Shown in pieces: positions 35,595-43,154 of a DNA stretch of 64,000 nt (the first letter of the stretch is position 1; the number at the start of each line of letters is the position of its first letter). Where the stretch lies: contig NZ_NFHH01000017.1 of assembly GCF_002161285.1 (NCBI RefSeq), forward strand, positions 19,878 to 83,877, given 5' to 3'. The notes below the pieces were generated by a model, which worked only from the letters and a program-made list of their open reading frames with translations, was not told where the DNA came from and ran no database searches. Position numbers and translations under genes: made by a program. The stretch comes from Blautia sp. An81. Its GTDB lineage: Bacteria > Bacillota > Clostridia > Lachnospirales > Lachnospiraceae.

Positions 35595-35807
35595 ATGCAC
35601 ATAAGCTATAAACCCCTCTGGCATACGCTGGTTGAGCGCAATATGAGGAAAGAGGACTTGCGGATTGCTGCCGGTCTTACCACAAATATGATTGCCAACA
35701 TGGGTAAAGGTAAGAACATCAGTATGGAAACGCTGGTTCGTATCTGCGAAGCCCTGAATTGTGGTATTTTGGATGTGATTGAATTGGAAGATGATAAAAA
35801 GGAATAA
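35595..35807 (+). CDS. Small Cro/C1-type (XRE) regulator
   Basis: A 70-residue protein that is essentially one helix-turn-helix domain (LWHTLVERNMRKEDLRIAAG, TTNMIANMGKGKNISMETLV, RICEALNCGILDVIEL). This compact XRE type is common in Firmicute mobile elements and probably controls excision or transfer genes of the element. It is transcribed alone, from a clear promoter to a strong terminator. Confidence 0.85.
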   Translation: MHISYKPLWHTLVERNMRKEDLRIAAGLTTNMIANMGKGKNISMETLVRICEALNCGILDVIELEDDKKE

Positions 35808-35821
35808 TATTGGAATACCAG

Positions 35822-35858
35822 ATAGCAAAAGCATATTTACCGCTTTTGCTATTTTTTT
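35822..35858 (+). terminator. Rho-independent terminator of the small XRE gene
   Basis: Perfect 11-bp stem ATAGCAAAAGC/GCTTTTGCTAT (35822-35832, 35842-35852) with a run of seven T. Confidence 0.92.
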
Positions 35859-35859
35859 G

Positions 35860-35910
35860 TTGACAGCTTCTGTATAATCATATATACTGTACTTAGCGAA
35901 TAAGTACGCT
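35860..35910 (+). promoter_or_regulatory. Promoter and operator of the nested GntR/ABC operon
   Basis: TTGACA (35860-35865), 17 bp, TATACT (35883-35888), exactly the spacing and hexamers of the chromosomal promoter at 20588-20560. The following GTACTTAGCGAATAAGTAC contains the inverted pair TACTTA/TAAGTA at the expected transcription start. The shared ATATATACTGTAC and AAGTAC suggest that the two GntR proteins bind related sites. Confidence 0.72.
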
Positions 35911-35940
35911 AAATACGCACAGAACGCAGAAGGGGAAATT

Positions 35941-36312
35941 ATGGAGATTATCATAAGCAATAGTAGCGATAAGCCAATCTATGAACAGGTCAGTTCGCAG
36001 ATAAAAAATAAAATTATGAATGGAACATTGGAAGCCGGGGAAATGCTTCCCTCTATGCGGGCATTGGCGAAAGATTTACATATCAGTGTGATAACTGTCC
36101 AACGGGCTTATGAGGATTTAACTCGTGATGGATTTATTGAAACTGTTTCAGGAAAAGGCAGTTTCGTTGCTTCTCAAAATAAGGAGTTTATCCAAGAGGA
36201 ACAGTTACGGAAAGCAGAAGAATTATTACAGCAGGTTGTGGATATTGGACGTTCACATGGTATTTCTTATGAGCAGATGGCAAATATCCTAAAAGTGCTG
36301 TATGAGGAATAA
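35941..36312 (+). CDS. GntR-family (YtrA-type) regulator in the nested element
   Basis: A 123-residue short GntR protein: winged helix in residues 11-75 (KPIYEQVSSQIKNKIMNGTL, LPSMRALAKDLHISVITVQR, TRDGFIETVSGKGSFV) and a short helical tail. It leads an ATPase-permease pair, as in its chromosomal relative at 20132-20506, with which it shares over half of its residues by eye. It likely autoregulates the operon from the operator just upstream. AT-rich by eye compared with the surrounding conjugation genes, a sign of separate origin. Confidence 0.92.
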   Translation: MEIIISNSSDKPIYEQVSSQIKNKIMNGTLEAGEMLPSMRALAKDLHISVITVQRAYEDLTRDGFIETVSGKGSFVASQNKEFIQEEQLRKAEELLQQVVDIGRSHGISYEQMANILKVLYEE

Positions 36313-36326
36313 TAGGAGGTCACAAA

Positions 36327-37187
36327 ATGGGTGAAAACAATATCTCTGTAAAAAATTTGTGTAAATCTTTCGAGGGCTTTACACTGAACAATGTATCATT
36401 ACAAGTACCAAAAGGAAGGATTGTCGGATTTATTGGAGAAAACGGGGCTGGAAAAAGCACTACAATCAACCTCATCCTGAATGAGTTGAAAAGGGATAGT
36501 GGAACGATTGAAATATTAGGGACAAATACTTTTGACAGTTCCATTAAACAGGAAATTGGCGTTGTATTTGATGAGTGTAATTTCCATGAATTTTTCACGG
36601 CGCAGAATGTGGCAAAGATTTTTTCCGGCATCTATCATACATGGGATAATTCGTTGTTTGACTTATACATGAAGAAGTTCAATGTCCCCTTCTCCAAGCC
36701 GATTGGTTCTTTTTCTAAAGGCATGAAGATGAAACTATCCATTATATGTGCGATGGCGCACAGGCCAAAACTTCTGATTTTAGACGAAGCTACGACCGGT
36801 CTTGACCCAGTAGTGCGTGATGAAATACTGGATATGTTTTTAGATTTCATACAGGATGAAGAACACTCCATCTTCTTTTCTTCTCATATCATATCTGACA
36901 TAGAAAAGATAGCGGATTATGTCATTTTAATACATCAGGGAAAGATTGTATTTGAGGAAGAAAAGGATACTTTAATTTATCAGTATGGAATTATCCGTTG
37001 TGAGAAAAAACAGTTTGCAGAGATACAGCCGGAGGATTATATCATCTCACGGAAAACAAATGTAAGTATGGAATGTCTTGTACGGGACAAAGAAGCTGCC
37101 CGGAGAAAATACAAGAATATAGTTGTTGACAGTGCTTCTTTGGAAGAAATCATGCTGTTCTATATCAAAGGAGGTTCGGAAGAATGA
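36327..37187 (+). CDS. ABC transporter ATP-binding protein in the nested element
   Basis: A 286-residue ATPase with Walker A GENGAGKST, signature SFSKGMKMKL, Walker B LLILDEATTGLDP and switch FSSHIISDIEKIADYV. AGGAGG lies before the ATG; 14 bp separate it from gntR and it overlaps the permease gene by 4 bp. Related in sequence and length to the chromosomal ATPase at 19261-20130. It powers the ABC-2 permease next to it; the exported compound is unknown, perhaps an antimicrobial peptide or lipid. Confidence 0.93.
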   Translation: MGENNISVKNLCKSFEGFTLNNVSLQVPKGRIVGFIGENGAGKSTTINLILNELKRDSGTIEILGTNTFDSSIKQEIGVVFDECNFHEFFTAQNVAKIFSGIYHTWDNSLFDLYMKKFNVPFSKPIGSFSKGMKMKLSIICAMAHRPKLLILDEATTGLDPVVRDEILDMFLDFIQDEEHSIFFSSHIISDIEKIADYVILIHQGKIVFEEEKDTLIYQYGIIRCEKKQFAEIQPEDYIISRKTNVSMECLVRDKEAARRKYKNIVVDSASLEEIMLFYIKGGSEE

Positions 37188-37816
37188 AAGGACTGGTTTA
37201 TAAGGATTTTTCTTTATTCTATAAAAGTATCGACAAAAAGCTGATTATCATAGCAGCCGCAGCTATTATTTTACTTTTAGTGAACGCCGGCGATTTTTCT
37301 GGACTTTTAGCGACAATCATGTTTGCTATGACTGTCGGTATGCAGAATGTAATGAGCTTTGCCAGTGATGAACAAGTACGATGGAAAAAATATCAGCTTA
37401 CTATGCCTGTAAATTCATTCCTTGCAGTAGGAAGTAAATACGTTTCCGTTCTGCTGACAATAGGATTGAGCATTGTAGCCAGTATTTTTCTTTACTTTGT
37501 CGCAGGTATCATATACCAAAGTTTTGATGGAACATTGCTTTTTGTGTCTATATCGGCAGCTATCATTATTCCTCTGATATGGACAGCTATTTGTTTGCCC
37601 CTTACCTATTGGTTTGGTTTCCGTTCGGCACAGACAATGGGGCTTCTCGTGATTATACCTATTTTCTATCTTATTAAATACTTCGAGGATGGGCCGGGAC
37701 TTGTTTCGTTAACTGATACAATATCGACATACATTTTGGCAGGCTTTCTTATCGCAATCATTCTGTTTATCTTCTCTTATATTGTAAGCGTATTGGGATA
37801 TTCAAGAAAGAACTAG
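37184..37816 (+). CDS. ABC-2 type permease in the nested element
   Basis: A 210-residue protein with about six membrane helices (KLIIIAAAAIILLLVNAGDF; LIAIILFIFSYIVSVLGY near the end). The MKGLVYKDFSLFYK start and the SFASDEQVRWKKYQLTMPVN loop are typical of ABC_membrane_2-like permeases that pair with EcsA/YtrB-type ATPases. Overlap with the ATPase gene shows coupling. Confidence 0.85.
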   Translation: MKGLVYKDFSLFYKSIDKKLIIIAAAAIILLLVNAGDFSGLLATIMFAMTVGMQNVMSFASDEQVRWKKYQLTMPVNSFLAVGSKYVSVLLTIGLSIVASIFLYFVAGIIYQSFDGTLLFVSISAAIIIPLIWTAICLPLTYWFGFRSAQTMGLLVIIPIFYLIKYFEDGPGLVSLTDTISTYILAGFLIAIILFIFSYIVSVLGYSRKN

Positions 37817-37835
37817 CATAAGGAACTTTGCTTTA

Positions 37836-37925
37836 TTGGGAGGAGAAGTAGACAAAGACGCAGAGGACTATATCACGCAGATGTTACTTGCGGCGATATT
37901 CAAGTTCCGCTTCACAACTGAATAA
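37836..37925 (+). pseudogene. Possible 3' remnant of an unidentified gene
   Basis: A 29-codon frame (LGGEVDKDAEDYITQMLLAA, then IFKFRFTTE and stop) follows the permease gene. Its composition looks coding, but it has no ribosome site of its own and I cannot assign it. It may be the tail of a gene lost in rearrangement, or chance. Confidence 0.3.
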
Positions 37926-37937
37926 GGAAAGCCAAAG

Positions 37938-37978
37938 CTGCCGTTGTAGGAACACCAATTCCCACAACGGCAGTTTTC
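37938..37978. terminator. Bidirectional terminator between the ABC operon and the XRE gene
   Basis: CTGCCGTTGT (37938-37947) pairs with ACAACGGCAG (37964-37973), with GGAA/TTCC extending the stem, then TTTTCATTT on the + strand. It lies between convergent genes. Confidence 0.82.
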
Positions 37979-38798
37979 ATTTCCACGGCCTGCGCCGGAA
38001 GTTCATACCAGACTGTTTTATCAGCGGGGATTTCTTAAACAGCTTCTTCAAAAGGCTTCGTTCCTCTTGTGAGAGCCGCTTATATTTAAGCTGGAACGCC
38101 TTGCAGAACATCTCCGTGAATTGCTGAACCCTGTCCCCCGGCGATTGCATGGCCTTTTGTACTTCCCGTATCAGTTCATCGGCGGGAGTGGTATCCGGCG
38201 CACTTTCATTGTCATTTTCGTGCGCCTTGCGTATGTCGTGAAGAATAATATCCCATGTTTTGTGCGTCACATGGCAGAAGAAATCTTCTTCCTTTACCTG
38301 ACCGGCTTCCAACACTTTGATTGCCCGGTCTGCCACCGCTTCGGGATGTTCTTCCAGTATCATAGCCCGCACAGCAGCCAGCGAGCTGTTCATGTCATGG
38401 AAACGCATGGTTGCCATCCCGTCCACATAGATTTCTGCGTCTGCCAGCAGTTCCTTGAATTTTTCATGGGAGATAATCTCACACAGCAGCCGGTTATTGA
38501 AGCGTTCACTTTTCAGCAGTTCCACGACTTCATCACTCAAATGTAATTCTTCTATCGGCGTGTTTTCATATTTCCGGTTGTTGGTCAGGCCGAGCAGATA
38601 GTCAACGGACACCTGATAGAAGTCTGCCAGCTTCAACAGGCTGCCGTGATTGATTTCCTTGTATTCATCGTTGTCGTTTTCATAGCTGCCGAGGGCTGAT
38701 TTTGAAATGCCGGTTTTCTGCGCCAGTTCTTCCAGATTTAAGCCCTGTTCCACCCGTAAATCTTTCAGGCGTTCCTGTACGGAAATGCGGGTTTTCAT
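37977..38798 (-). CDS. XRE-family regulator with long C-terminal domain
   Basis: A 273-residue protein. Residues ~5-70 are a Cro/C1 helix-turn-helix (ERLKDLRVEQGLNLEELAQK, TGISKSALGSYENDND, FYQVSVDYLLGL). The rest is helical and acidic, of unknown function, ending in a Lys/Arg-rich tail. This architecture is recurrent in mobilizable elements of gut Firmicutes, next to the replication and mob genes, and presumably represses them. AAGGAG precedes the ATG at 38798. It is the only leftward gene of the nested element apart from shadows, so the 38799-39332 spacer is a divergent control region. Confidence 0.85.
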   Translation of the reverse strand: MKTRISVQERLKDLRVEQGLNLEELAQKTGISKSALGSYENDNDEYKEINHGSLLKLADFYQVSVDYLLGLTNNRKYENTPIEELHLSDEVVELLKSERFNNRLLCEIISHEKFKELLADAEIYVDGMATMRFHDMNSSLAAVRAMILEEHPEAVADRAIKVLEAGQVKEEDFFCHVTHKTWDIILHDIRKAHENDNESAPDTTPADELIREVQKAMQSPGDRVQQFTEMFCKAFQLKYKRLSQEERSLLKKLFKKSPLIKQSGMNFRRRPWK

Positions 38799-39332
38799 AG
38801 ATACATCGCTCCTTCCTGCGGCTGGCTGCCGTCGTCCATCCCATTATACCATACCCGTTCCGCAATCGTGGAAATTTTCGATTTTGGGGCGGTTTTCCTA
38901 CTTTGTGGATATACGGGAGAAGGCTCAAAAATGTGCCATAATGGGCTTAGTTCATCGATGGATTATTCCAATCGAATGACCGGCCTGTTATGGGATATGC
39001 TCCCCGGCGATGTAGCGCAGCGACTTGCGGCAGGGAAATGGAGGAACCATGACCGCAACGAGCGTACCAAAGGGAGCGAAACGCCGTTGTGAGAGCCAGG
39101 GGCAGGAACGACATCAGGGAGAACCGGCGAAAATGAACACCGAATTGATACCGAAACACAACAATCTGATAGGGCATAGTCTACCCTATTCGTAATACTA
39201 CGGGGGATTTTCGGGCGGCTCTATGGCCGCTTTTCCCTTGAAAATCGCCCCGAAACACGACACTAAAATCTGCTATCCGTCTATTGCGGCTGTTACGGCT
39301 AAAATGGGCGGATTTTTGTTTAAGGAGGCACC
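38799..39332. other. Structured non-coding spacer between the XRE and replication genes
   Basis: No gene is seen in 534 bp. On the minus strand a TATAAT (38848-38843) may serve the XRE gene, without a good -35. A compound hairpin lies at 39202-39251: outer GATTTTC/GAAAATC with flanking G and C runs and an inner GCGGC/GCCGC. Position before a RepA-like gene makes this a candidate replication origin or long 5' leader; I have no direct evidence for either. Confidence 0.4.
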
Positions 39333-39524
39333 ATGCCGAGAATGCCGAAAAAGAGGAAGCTGGAACTGTCCTTCTTCCTCAATGAACGGGGGCGGGTAAC
39401 GTACAACGACCTTTGCCGGAAATGCCAGCGCACTTGTAAGCAGAGTTTCCGGGCGGTCATTGTAGACTGCCCCCATTATCTTTCCAAACGCTCAAAACGA
39501 AAAGCAAAGGAGGACACCGATTGA
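39333..39524 (+). CDS. Small Cys-containing protein, possible zinc ribbon
   Basis: A 63-residue basic protein with CRKCQRTCKQS and a fourth Cys in VIVDCPHYL, spaced to allow zinc binding (CxxC...C). AAGGAGG precedes the ATG. It is followed without gap by the RepA-like gene, so the two are cotranscribed. I recall this small protein as a constant companion of such replication genes in Firmicute elements; its role is unknown, perhaps DNA binding. Confidence 0.7.
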   Translation: MPRMPKKRKLELSFFLNERGRVTYNDLCRKCQRTCKQSFRAVIVDCPHYLSKRSKRKAKEDTD

Positions 39525-39863
39525 ATGGAAGTTGAATTTATGACCGCAGACACCACCCTGCCGCCCTGTATGCCGCTGCCGAGAGCCATGCTGCGGCTCC
39601 CGATCAGCAGCACCGCAAAGGTCATGTACGCCCGGATGTTGGATATTGTTTTCGTATCCGGCATAGAGGACGCCAACGGGATTTTATTTATCCATTTTCC
39701 CATCGTGGAACTGGCGGCGGCACTTGCCCGCAGCACCATGACCGTAAAGCGTTCCCTGAATGAATTGGAGGACGCCGGACTGATACTGCGAGTGCGTCAG
39801 GGCTTCGGGGAACCCAACAAAATATATGTACTCATTCCGGGGAAGGAGGACAGCCGCCTATGA
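39525..39863 (+). CDS. RepA-like winged-helix replication initiator fragment or regulator
   Basis: A 112-residue protein. PLPRAMLRLPISSTAKVMYA is the start of the RepA N-terminal domain of theta plasmids, and LARSTMTVKRSLNELEDAGL is its winged-helix recognition part. Only this domain is present; a full RepA is longer. It may start or control replication of the excised circle. GGAGG lies 11 bp before the ATG. Overlaps the next gene by 4 bp. Confidence 0.75.
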   Translation: MEVEFMTADTTLPPCMPLPRAMLRLPISSTAKVMYARMLDIVFVSGIEDANGILFIHFPIVELAAALARSTMTVKRSLNELEDAGLILRVRQGFGEPNKIYVLIPGKEDSRL

Positions 39864-40159
39864 ATGAAAAGCTGGAAAAACTCAATCAGGAGATAGAGAA
39901 AACGGAAAAGAAGCTGCGGAGGGCGCAGCATGAAGAAAAGATATTGGAACACCAGATAAAGACGCTGACACGGAAGGAACGGACGCACCGGCTTTGCACC
40001 AGAGCCGCCATGCTGGAAAGCTACCTTCCCCACCCGGAAGCCATCACGGATGAACAGGTCAGTTTGTTCTTGAAGCTGCTGTTCCGGCAGGACAGCACCC
40101 GGCAGCTTATGGAAAAAGTGTTCGCTGGTAACGGCACAGAGAAGGAGGGCGCAGAATGA
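39860..40159 (+). CDS. DUF3847 family protein
   Basis: A 99-residue protein: a coiled-coil N-terminal half (EKLNQEIEKTEKKLRRAQHE) with KTLTRKERTHRLCTRAAMLE, then ESYLPHPEAITDEQVSLFLK. This matches DUF3847, found beside MobA/MobL relaxases and often compared with the small mobilisation accessory proteins (MobC-like). A role in relaxosome assembly is plausible but inferred. Coupled to both neighbours by 4-bp ATGA overlaps. Confidence 0.8.
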   Translation: MNEKLEKLNQEIEKTEKKLRRAQHEEKILEHQIKTLTRKERTHRLCTRAAMLESYLPHPEAITDEQVSLFLKLLFRQDSTRQLMEKVFAGNGTEKEGAE

Positions 40160-40476
40160 AGATGAATTTTTCAAAAGACGAGTTGGCTATGGTCTATCAG
40201 TACGCCGCCGGTACGAAGGAAGAAACCCTTGCGGGGCTGAAAGAAATCGTGCCGGTTATCCGTGACCGGCAGACGAGGGAGATTGTGGAGAGTACCATCC
40301 GAAAGCTGGACGCCATCCCGGAGCCGGAGTGCCGCCGCTTTATCGGTGACACGAAGCAGCGTTTTATCCAGAAGCGGGACAATTCCATCCGGCGCAGGCT
40401 TGCCGAAGCCAAGGCACAGGCGAGGACGGAAAAGCCACATCCCAAGAGAAAAGAGCCAGACCGGGAACGGTCATAA
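40156..40476 (+). CDS. Small transposon-type protein of unknown function
   Basis: A 106-residue basic protein (ELAMVYQYAAGTKEETLAGL, IVESTIRKLDAIPEPECRRF, RRRLAEAKAQARTEK). It is a common member of Firmicute mobilizable elements. The KLDAIPEPEC block resembles KLDAMPEKDC in the ICE protein at 23371-23895. Last gene of the coupled four-gene set that starts at 39333; the candidate oriT follows 43 bp later. Confidence 0.72.
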   Translation: MKMNFSKDELAMVYQYAAGTKEETLAGLKEIVPVIRDRQTREIVESTIRKLDAIPEPECRRFIGDTKQRFIQKRDNSIRRRLAEAKAQARTEKPHPKRKEPDRERS

Positions 40477-40518
40477 TTGCTTCCAGAGCCGTAGCCCGTG
40501 GACTGCCCCTCTGAAAGA

Positions 40519-40565
40519 GGGCGCAATTATACACCACTTAGGGAAGTGGTGCATTGCGCCCTGCC
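40519..40565. other. oriT: Candidate MobQ-type origin of transfer (oriT) of the nested element
   Basis: CACCACTT (40532-40539) and AAGTGGTG (40544-40551) form a perfect stem with an AGGG loop, followed by CATTGCGCCCT (40552-40562). RSF1010-type oriTs have the same layout, an inverted repeat and then a nic region ending GCGCCCT; the match is GCGCCCT plus the preceding T. An outer pair GGGCGCAAT/ATTGCGCCC encloses it. No T tract follows on either strand, so it is not a terminator. The MobA/MobL relaxase, the family that acts on such sites, is encoded 0.9 kb downstream. Confidence 0.6.
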
Positions 40566-40773
40566 GGGGGCGTCCTGCGGACAGCGGATGATTTCCGTAG
40601 ATTTCCAATCTGCGTCAATCATCACAGGGGAAGCTACCCTACCCCTGCGCTGGCTTTGCCAGCTACCCCTTTGTGGAACTTATCGTCTGAAAATTTTTAG
40701 AGAGCCTATTCCATTTAGCAAGTTAAAGCTGTATAATAGAGCCAGTGACAAATCGGAATTGACGGAGGGAAAC

Positions 40774-41304
40774 ATGATTACGCCTAAGTTAGAAACAGAT
40801 AGATTGATTTTAAGAGAAATCCATTCAGACGATACAGAAGCGATTTTTAGCTGTTGGATGCAAGATGAAAATGTATCAAAGTATATGTGGTGGAAAGCAA
40901 GTGATGACATAAACGAAGCAAAAGGCTTTGTGAAATTTGAACTTGGAAATTTGGAAAATGACAAGTGGAATAGATGGATTATCGTTTTGAAAAGTACAAA
41001 CGAAATAATAGGAACTTGTTTGATTTTTTTCAATGATGAAGAGGGACATTGGGATATTTCTTACAATTTGGGAAAGAAGTTTTGGAGTAACGGATATGCG
41101 ACCGAAGCTATGAGTGCAGTTATGAAGTACGCAGTTAAAGTGATGAAAATAAAAGAAATCAGTACAACGTATGCGATAGAAAATTCGGCATCAGGTTATG
41201 TTCTTCAAAAATTAGGGTTTGAATTTATAAAGGAAGTACCCTATGAATGTAATGGTGGAGATATAGTTACAATGGGAAGATATTGTAGATATGAAGCGAG
41301 ATAA
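40774..41304 (+). CDS. GNAT-family N-acetyltransferase (RimJ/RimL-like)
   Basis: A 176-residue acetyltransferase: LETDRLILREIHSDDTEAIF start, the GHWDISYNLGKKFWSNGYAT block that binds acetyl-CoA, and ENSASGYVLQKLGFEF near the end. These enzymes acetylate amino groups on proteins, peptides or drugs; the target is unknown and it does not look like a known aminoglycoside acetyltransferase. ATG 40774 follows GGAGGG; TATAAT at 40732-40737 is a likely -10. It is clearly more AT-rich than its neighbours and has its own terminator, so it appears to be later-acquired cargo lying between the oriT candidate and the relaxase gene. Confidence 0.85.
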   Translation: MITPKLETDRLILREIHSDDTEAIFSCWMQDENVSKYMWWKASDDINEAKGFVKFELGNLENDKWNRWIIVLKSTNEIIGTCLIFFNDEEGHWDISYNLGKKFWSNGYATEAMSAVMKYAVKVMKIKEISTTYAIENSASGYVLQKLGFEFIKEVPYECNGGDIVTMGRYCRYEAR

Positions 41305-41371
41305 ATTCCAGTTTGTCAAACTGACAGCCCGACAAAAAACTAAATACTTGCCGCCCATCAGCGGCACACCC

Positions 41372-41405
41372 AAGCAGGAAACTGAAAAAGTTATCCTGCT
41401 TTTTC
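41372..41405 (+). terminator. Terminator of the acetyltransferase gene
   Basis: AAGCAGGA (41372-41379) pairs with TCCTGCTT (41394-41401), followed by a T run. It lies upstream of the relaxase start and argues against translation of the upstream extension of that frame. Confidence 0.8.
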
Positions 41406-41440
41406 TATGCCCGGAATCCGGGAGAAAGGAGGGCGCACAC

Positions 41441-43030
41441 TTGCCATGCCCGCATTGCAAAATCACAATCATCAAGCGGAGCAACAATGAATCCGCTGTT
41501 TCTGCCGCCGCCTACCAGAGCGGCGAAAAGCTGTTCTCTGAATACGACCAGGAGCAGAAATATTATCCCTACAAGAACGAAGTCACCCACAAGGAAATCA
41601 TGCTCCCGCCCCATGCGCCGCCGGAATATGCAGACCGCAATACTTTATGGAACTCTGCCGAAGCACAGGAAAAACAATGGAACTCCCAGCTTGCCCGGAG
41701 GTTCGTGCTTGCCATCCCAAGGGAAATCCCCGCAGAACAGTACGCCGACCTTATCCGTGACTACTGCCGGGAGTTTTTTGTTTCCAAAGGCATGATTGCC
41801 GATTTCGCCATCCACGACAAGGGGGACGGGAACCCCCACGCCCATATCCTGCTCACCATGCGGGCGATGGACGAAAATGGAAAATGGCTCCCCAAGAGCC
41901 GCAAAGTTTATGACCTTGACGAGAATGGGGAGCGCATCCGGCTCCCGTCCGGCAGATGGAAAAGCCACAAGGAGAACACCGTGGACTGGAACGACCAGAA
42001 GTATGCCGAAATCTGGCGGCAGGGATGGGCGGACACGGCCAACCGCTATCTGGAAGCCAACGACCGCCCGGAACGGCTTGACCTGCGCTCCTATGCCCGA
42101 CAGGGGATTGATAAAATCCCCACCGTCCACATGGGGTCAGCCGCCTGCCAGATGGAGAAGAAGGGAATCCAGACCAACATCGGCAACCTGAACCGGGACA
42201 TCAAAGCCGCCAACTCCCTCATGCAGTCCATCCGCCAGATGGTGCGCCATTTAAAAGGCTGGATTGCCGACCTGAAAGAGAAAAAGGCCGTGTTACTGGA
42301 AGCGTTGGAGCAGGCCAGGGAGCCGACACTCCCGGAGCTGCTTTTTCAGTATCTGGAACAGCGGGGCGGGGAGCGTGCCGGCTGGACTTCCAGAGGGAAG
42401 CTCAAAGGCACAGTTGCCGACTACAATAAAGTGCAGGCGGCTATGGACTTCCTGCGGAAGAAAGGAATCTCCACCGTGGAGAGCCTTGACACCCGGCTGG
42501 ACGAAATCAGCAAGGCCGCCGTTTCCGTCATGGGGAGCATGAAAAAAAGCGAGAAGCGCATAAAAGCCATCAACACCATGCTGTCCTACATTGACAAATA
42601 TGAAGCGAACAAGCCAGTCCATGCGGAGTATGCCGCTATCGGCTGGAAGAAGAAAAAGGAGAAGTTTGCGGAGAGCCACCGGGAGGAACTGGACACTTAC
42701 AATGCCGCCATCCGGTATTTGAAAGCCAACCTGAAAGGCAACTCCTACTCCCGCAAAGATTTGGAATCCGAACGGGAACAGCTTGCCGCCGCCCTGCCCG
42801 GACAGCGGAAGGAGCTGGAAGCGGTTCAGGCAGACGTAAAGGTACTCCGTGACGTGCGTCACTGGCTAAACCAAGTGTTGCCATCCGAACAGTACCGCCA
42901 GACCGCCGATCCGGGGAGGAAGCCGTCCGTTCAGGAGAGCCTGAAAGGGCGGCAAGAACGCATCCGGCAGGAGCAGGCAGCGAAAAGCCAGCCGCCCCGG
43001 ACACAGAAACAACAGAATATGGAACTTTAA
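41441..43030 (+). CDS. mobA: MobA/MobL-family (MobQ) relaxase
   Basis: A 529-residue relaxase that nicks oriT and leads the strand to a recipient. Motif I region is KRSNNESAVSAAAYQSGEKL. The metal-binding motif III is NPHAHILLTMR with His 133 and His 135. DFAIHDKGDG before it and DLDENGERI after it are family-typical. The C-terminal ~250 residues are helical and coiled-coil-like (SMKKSEKRIKAINTMLSYID). Start TTG at 41441 is set by AAAGGAGGG 8 bp upstream; the longer frame from 41291 runs through a terminator and the end of the acetyltransferase gene. Its likely target is the hairpin at 40519-40565. Confidence 0.93.
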   Translation: MPCPHCKITIIKRSNNESAVSAAAYQSGEKLFSEYDQEQKYYPYKNEVTHKEIMLPPHAPPEYADRNTLWNSAEAQEKQWNSQLARRFVLAIPREIPAEQYADLIRDYCREFFVSKGMIADFAIHDKGDGNPHAHILLTMRAMDENGKWLPKSRKVYDLDENGERIRLPSGRWKSHKENTVDWNDQKYAEIWRQGWADTANRYLEANDRPERLDLRSYARQGIDKIPTVHMGSAACQMEKKGIQTNIGNLNRDIKAANSLMQSIRQMVRHLKGWIADLKEKKAVLLEALEQAREPTLPELLFQYLEQRGGERAGWTSRGKLKGTVADYNKVQAAMDFLRKKGISTVESLDTRLDEISKAAVSVMGSMKKSEKRIKAINTMLSYIDKYEANKPVHAEYAAIGWKKKKEKFAESHREELDTYNAAIRYLKANLKGNSYSRKDLESEREQLAAALPGQRKELEAVQADVKVLRDVRHWLNQVLPSEQYRQTADPGRKPSVQESLKGRQERIRQEQAAKSQPPRTQKQQNMEL

Positions 43031-43032
43031 TC

Positions 43033-43076
43033 AGGCGCTTGTTTTGTGATTGGAAACCGCAGGCAAGCGCCTTTTT
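43033..43076 (+). terminator. Terminator of the relaxase gene
   Basis: AGGCGCTTG (43033-43041) pairs with CAAGCGCCT (43064-43072), then TTTTTCTTT. Confidence 0.85.
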
Positions 43077-43101
43077 CTTTGCAACAAAATGGATTTACCG
43101 A

Positions 43102-43132
43102 CAACGTGAGCGACATTGTGTCGCCCACGTTG
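43102..43132. repeat. Near-perfect inverted repeat upstream of the primase gene
   Basis: CAACGTG (43102-43108) and GCGAC pair with GTCGC and CACGTTG (43126-43132) around a 5-nt loop, with single unpaired bases between the blocks. There is no T tract. It may be an operator, an origin feature or a leader hairpin for the primase gene that starts 22 bp later. Confidence 0.6.
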
Positions 43133-43154
43133 GGATTATCAGGAGGAACGCCTA

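Noticed and set aside
40519..40565. Hairpin as a transcription terminator
   Set aside because: No T tract on either strand, and the sequence after the stem matches the MobQ nic core instead.
41291..41440. Relaxase start at ATG 41291
   Set aside because: Would overlap the acetyltransferase gene end and run through a terminator; TTG 41441 has a strong ribosome site.
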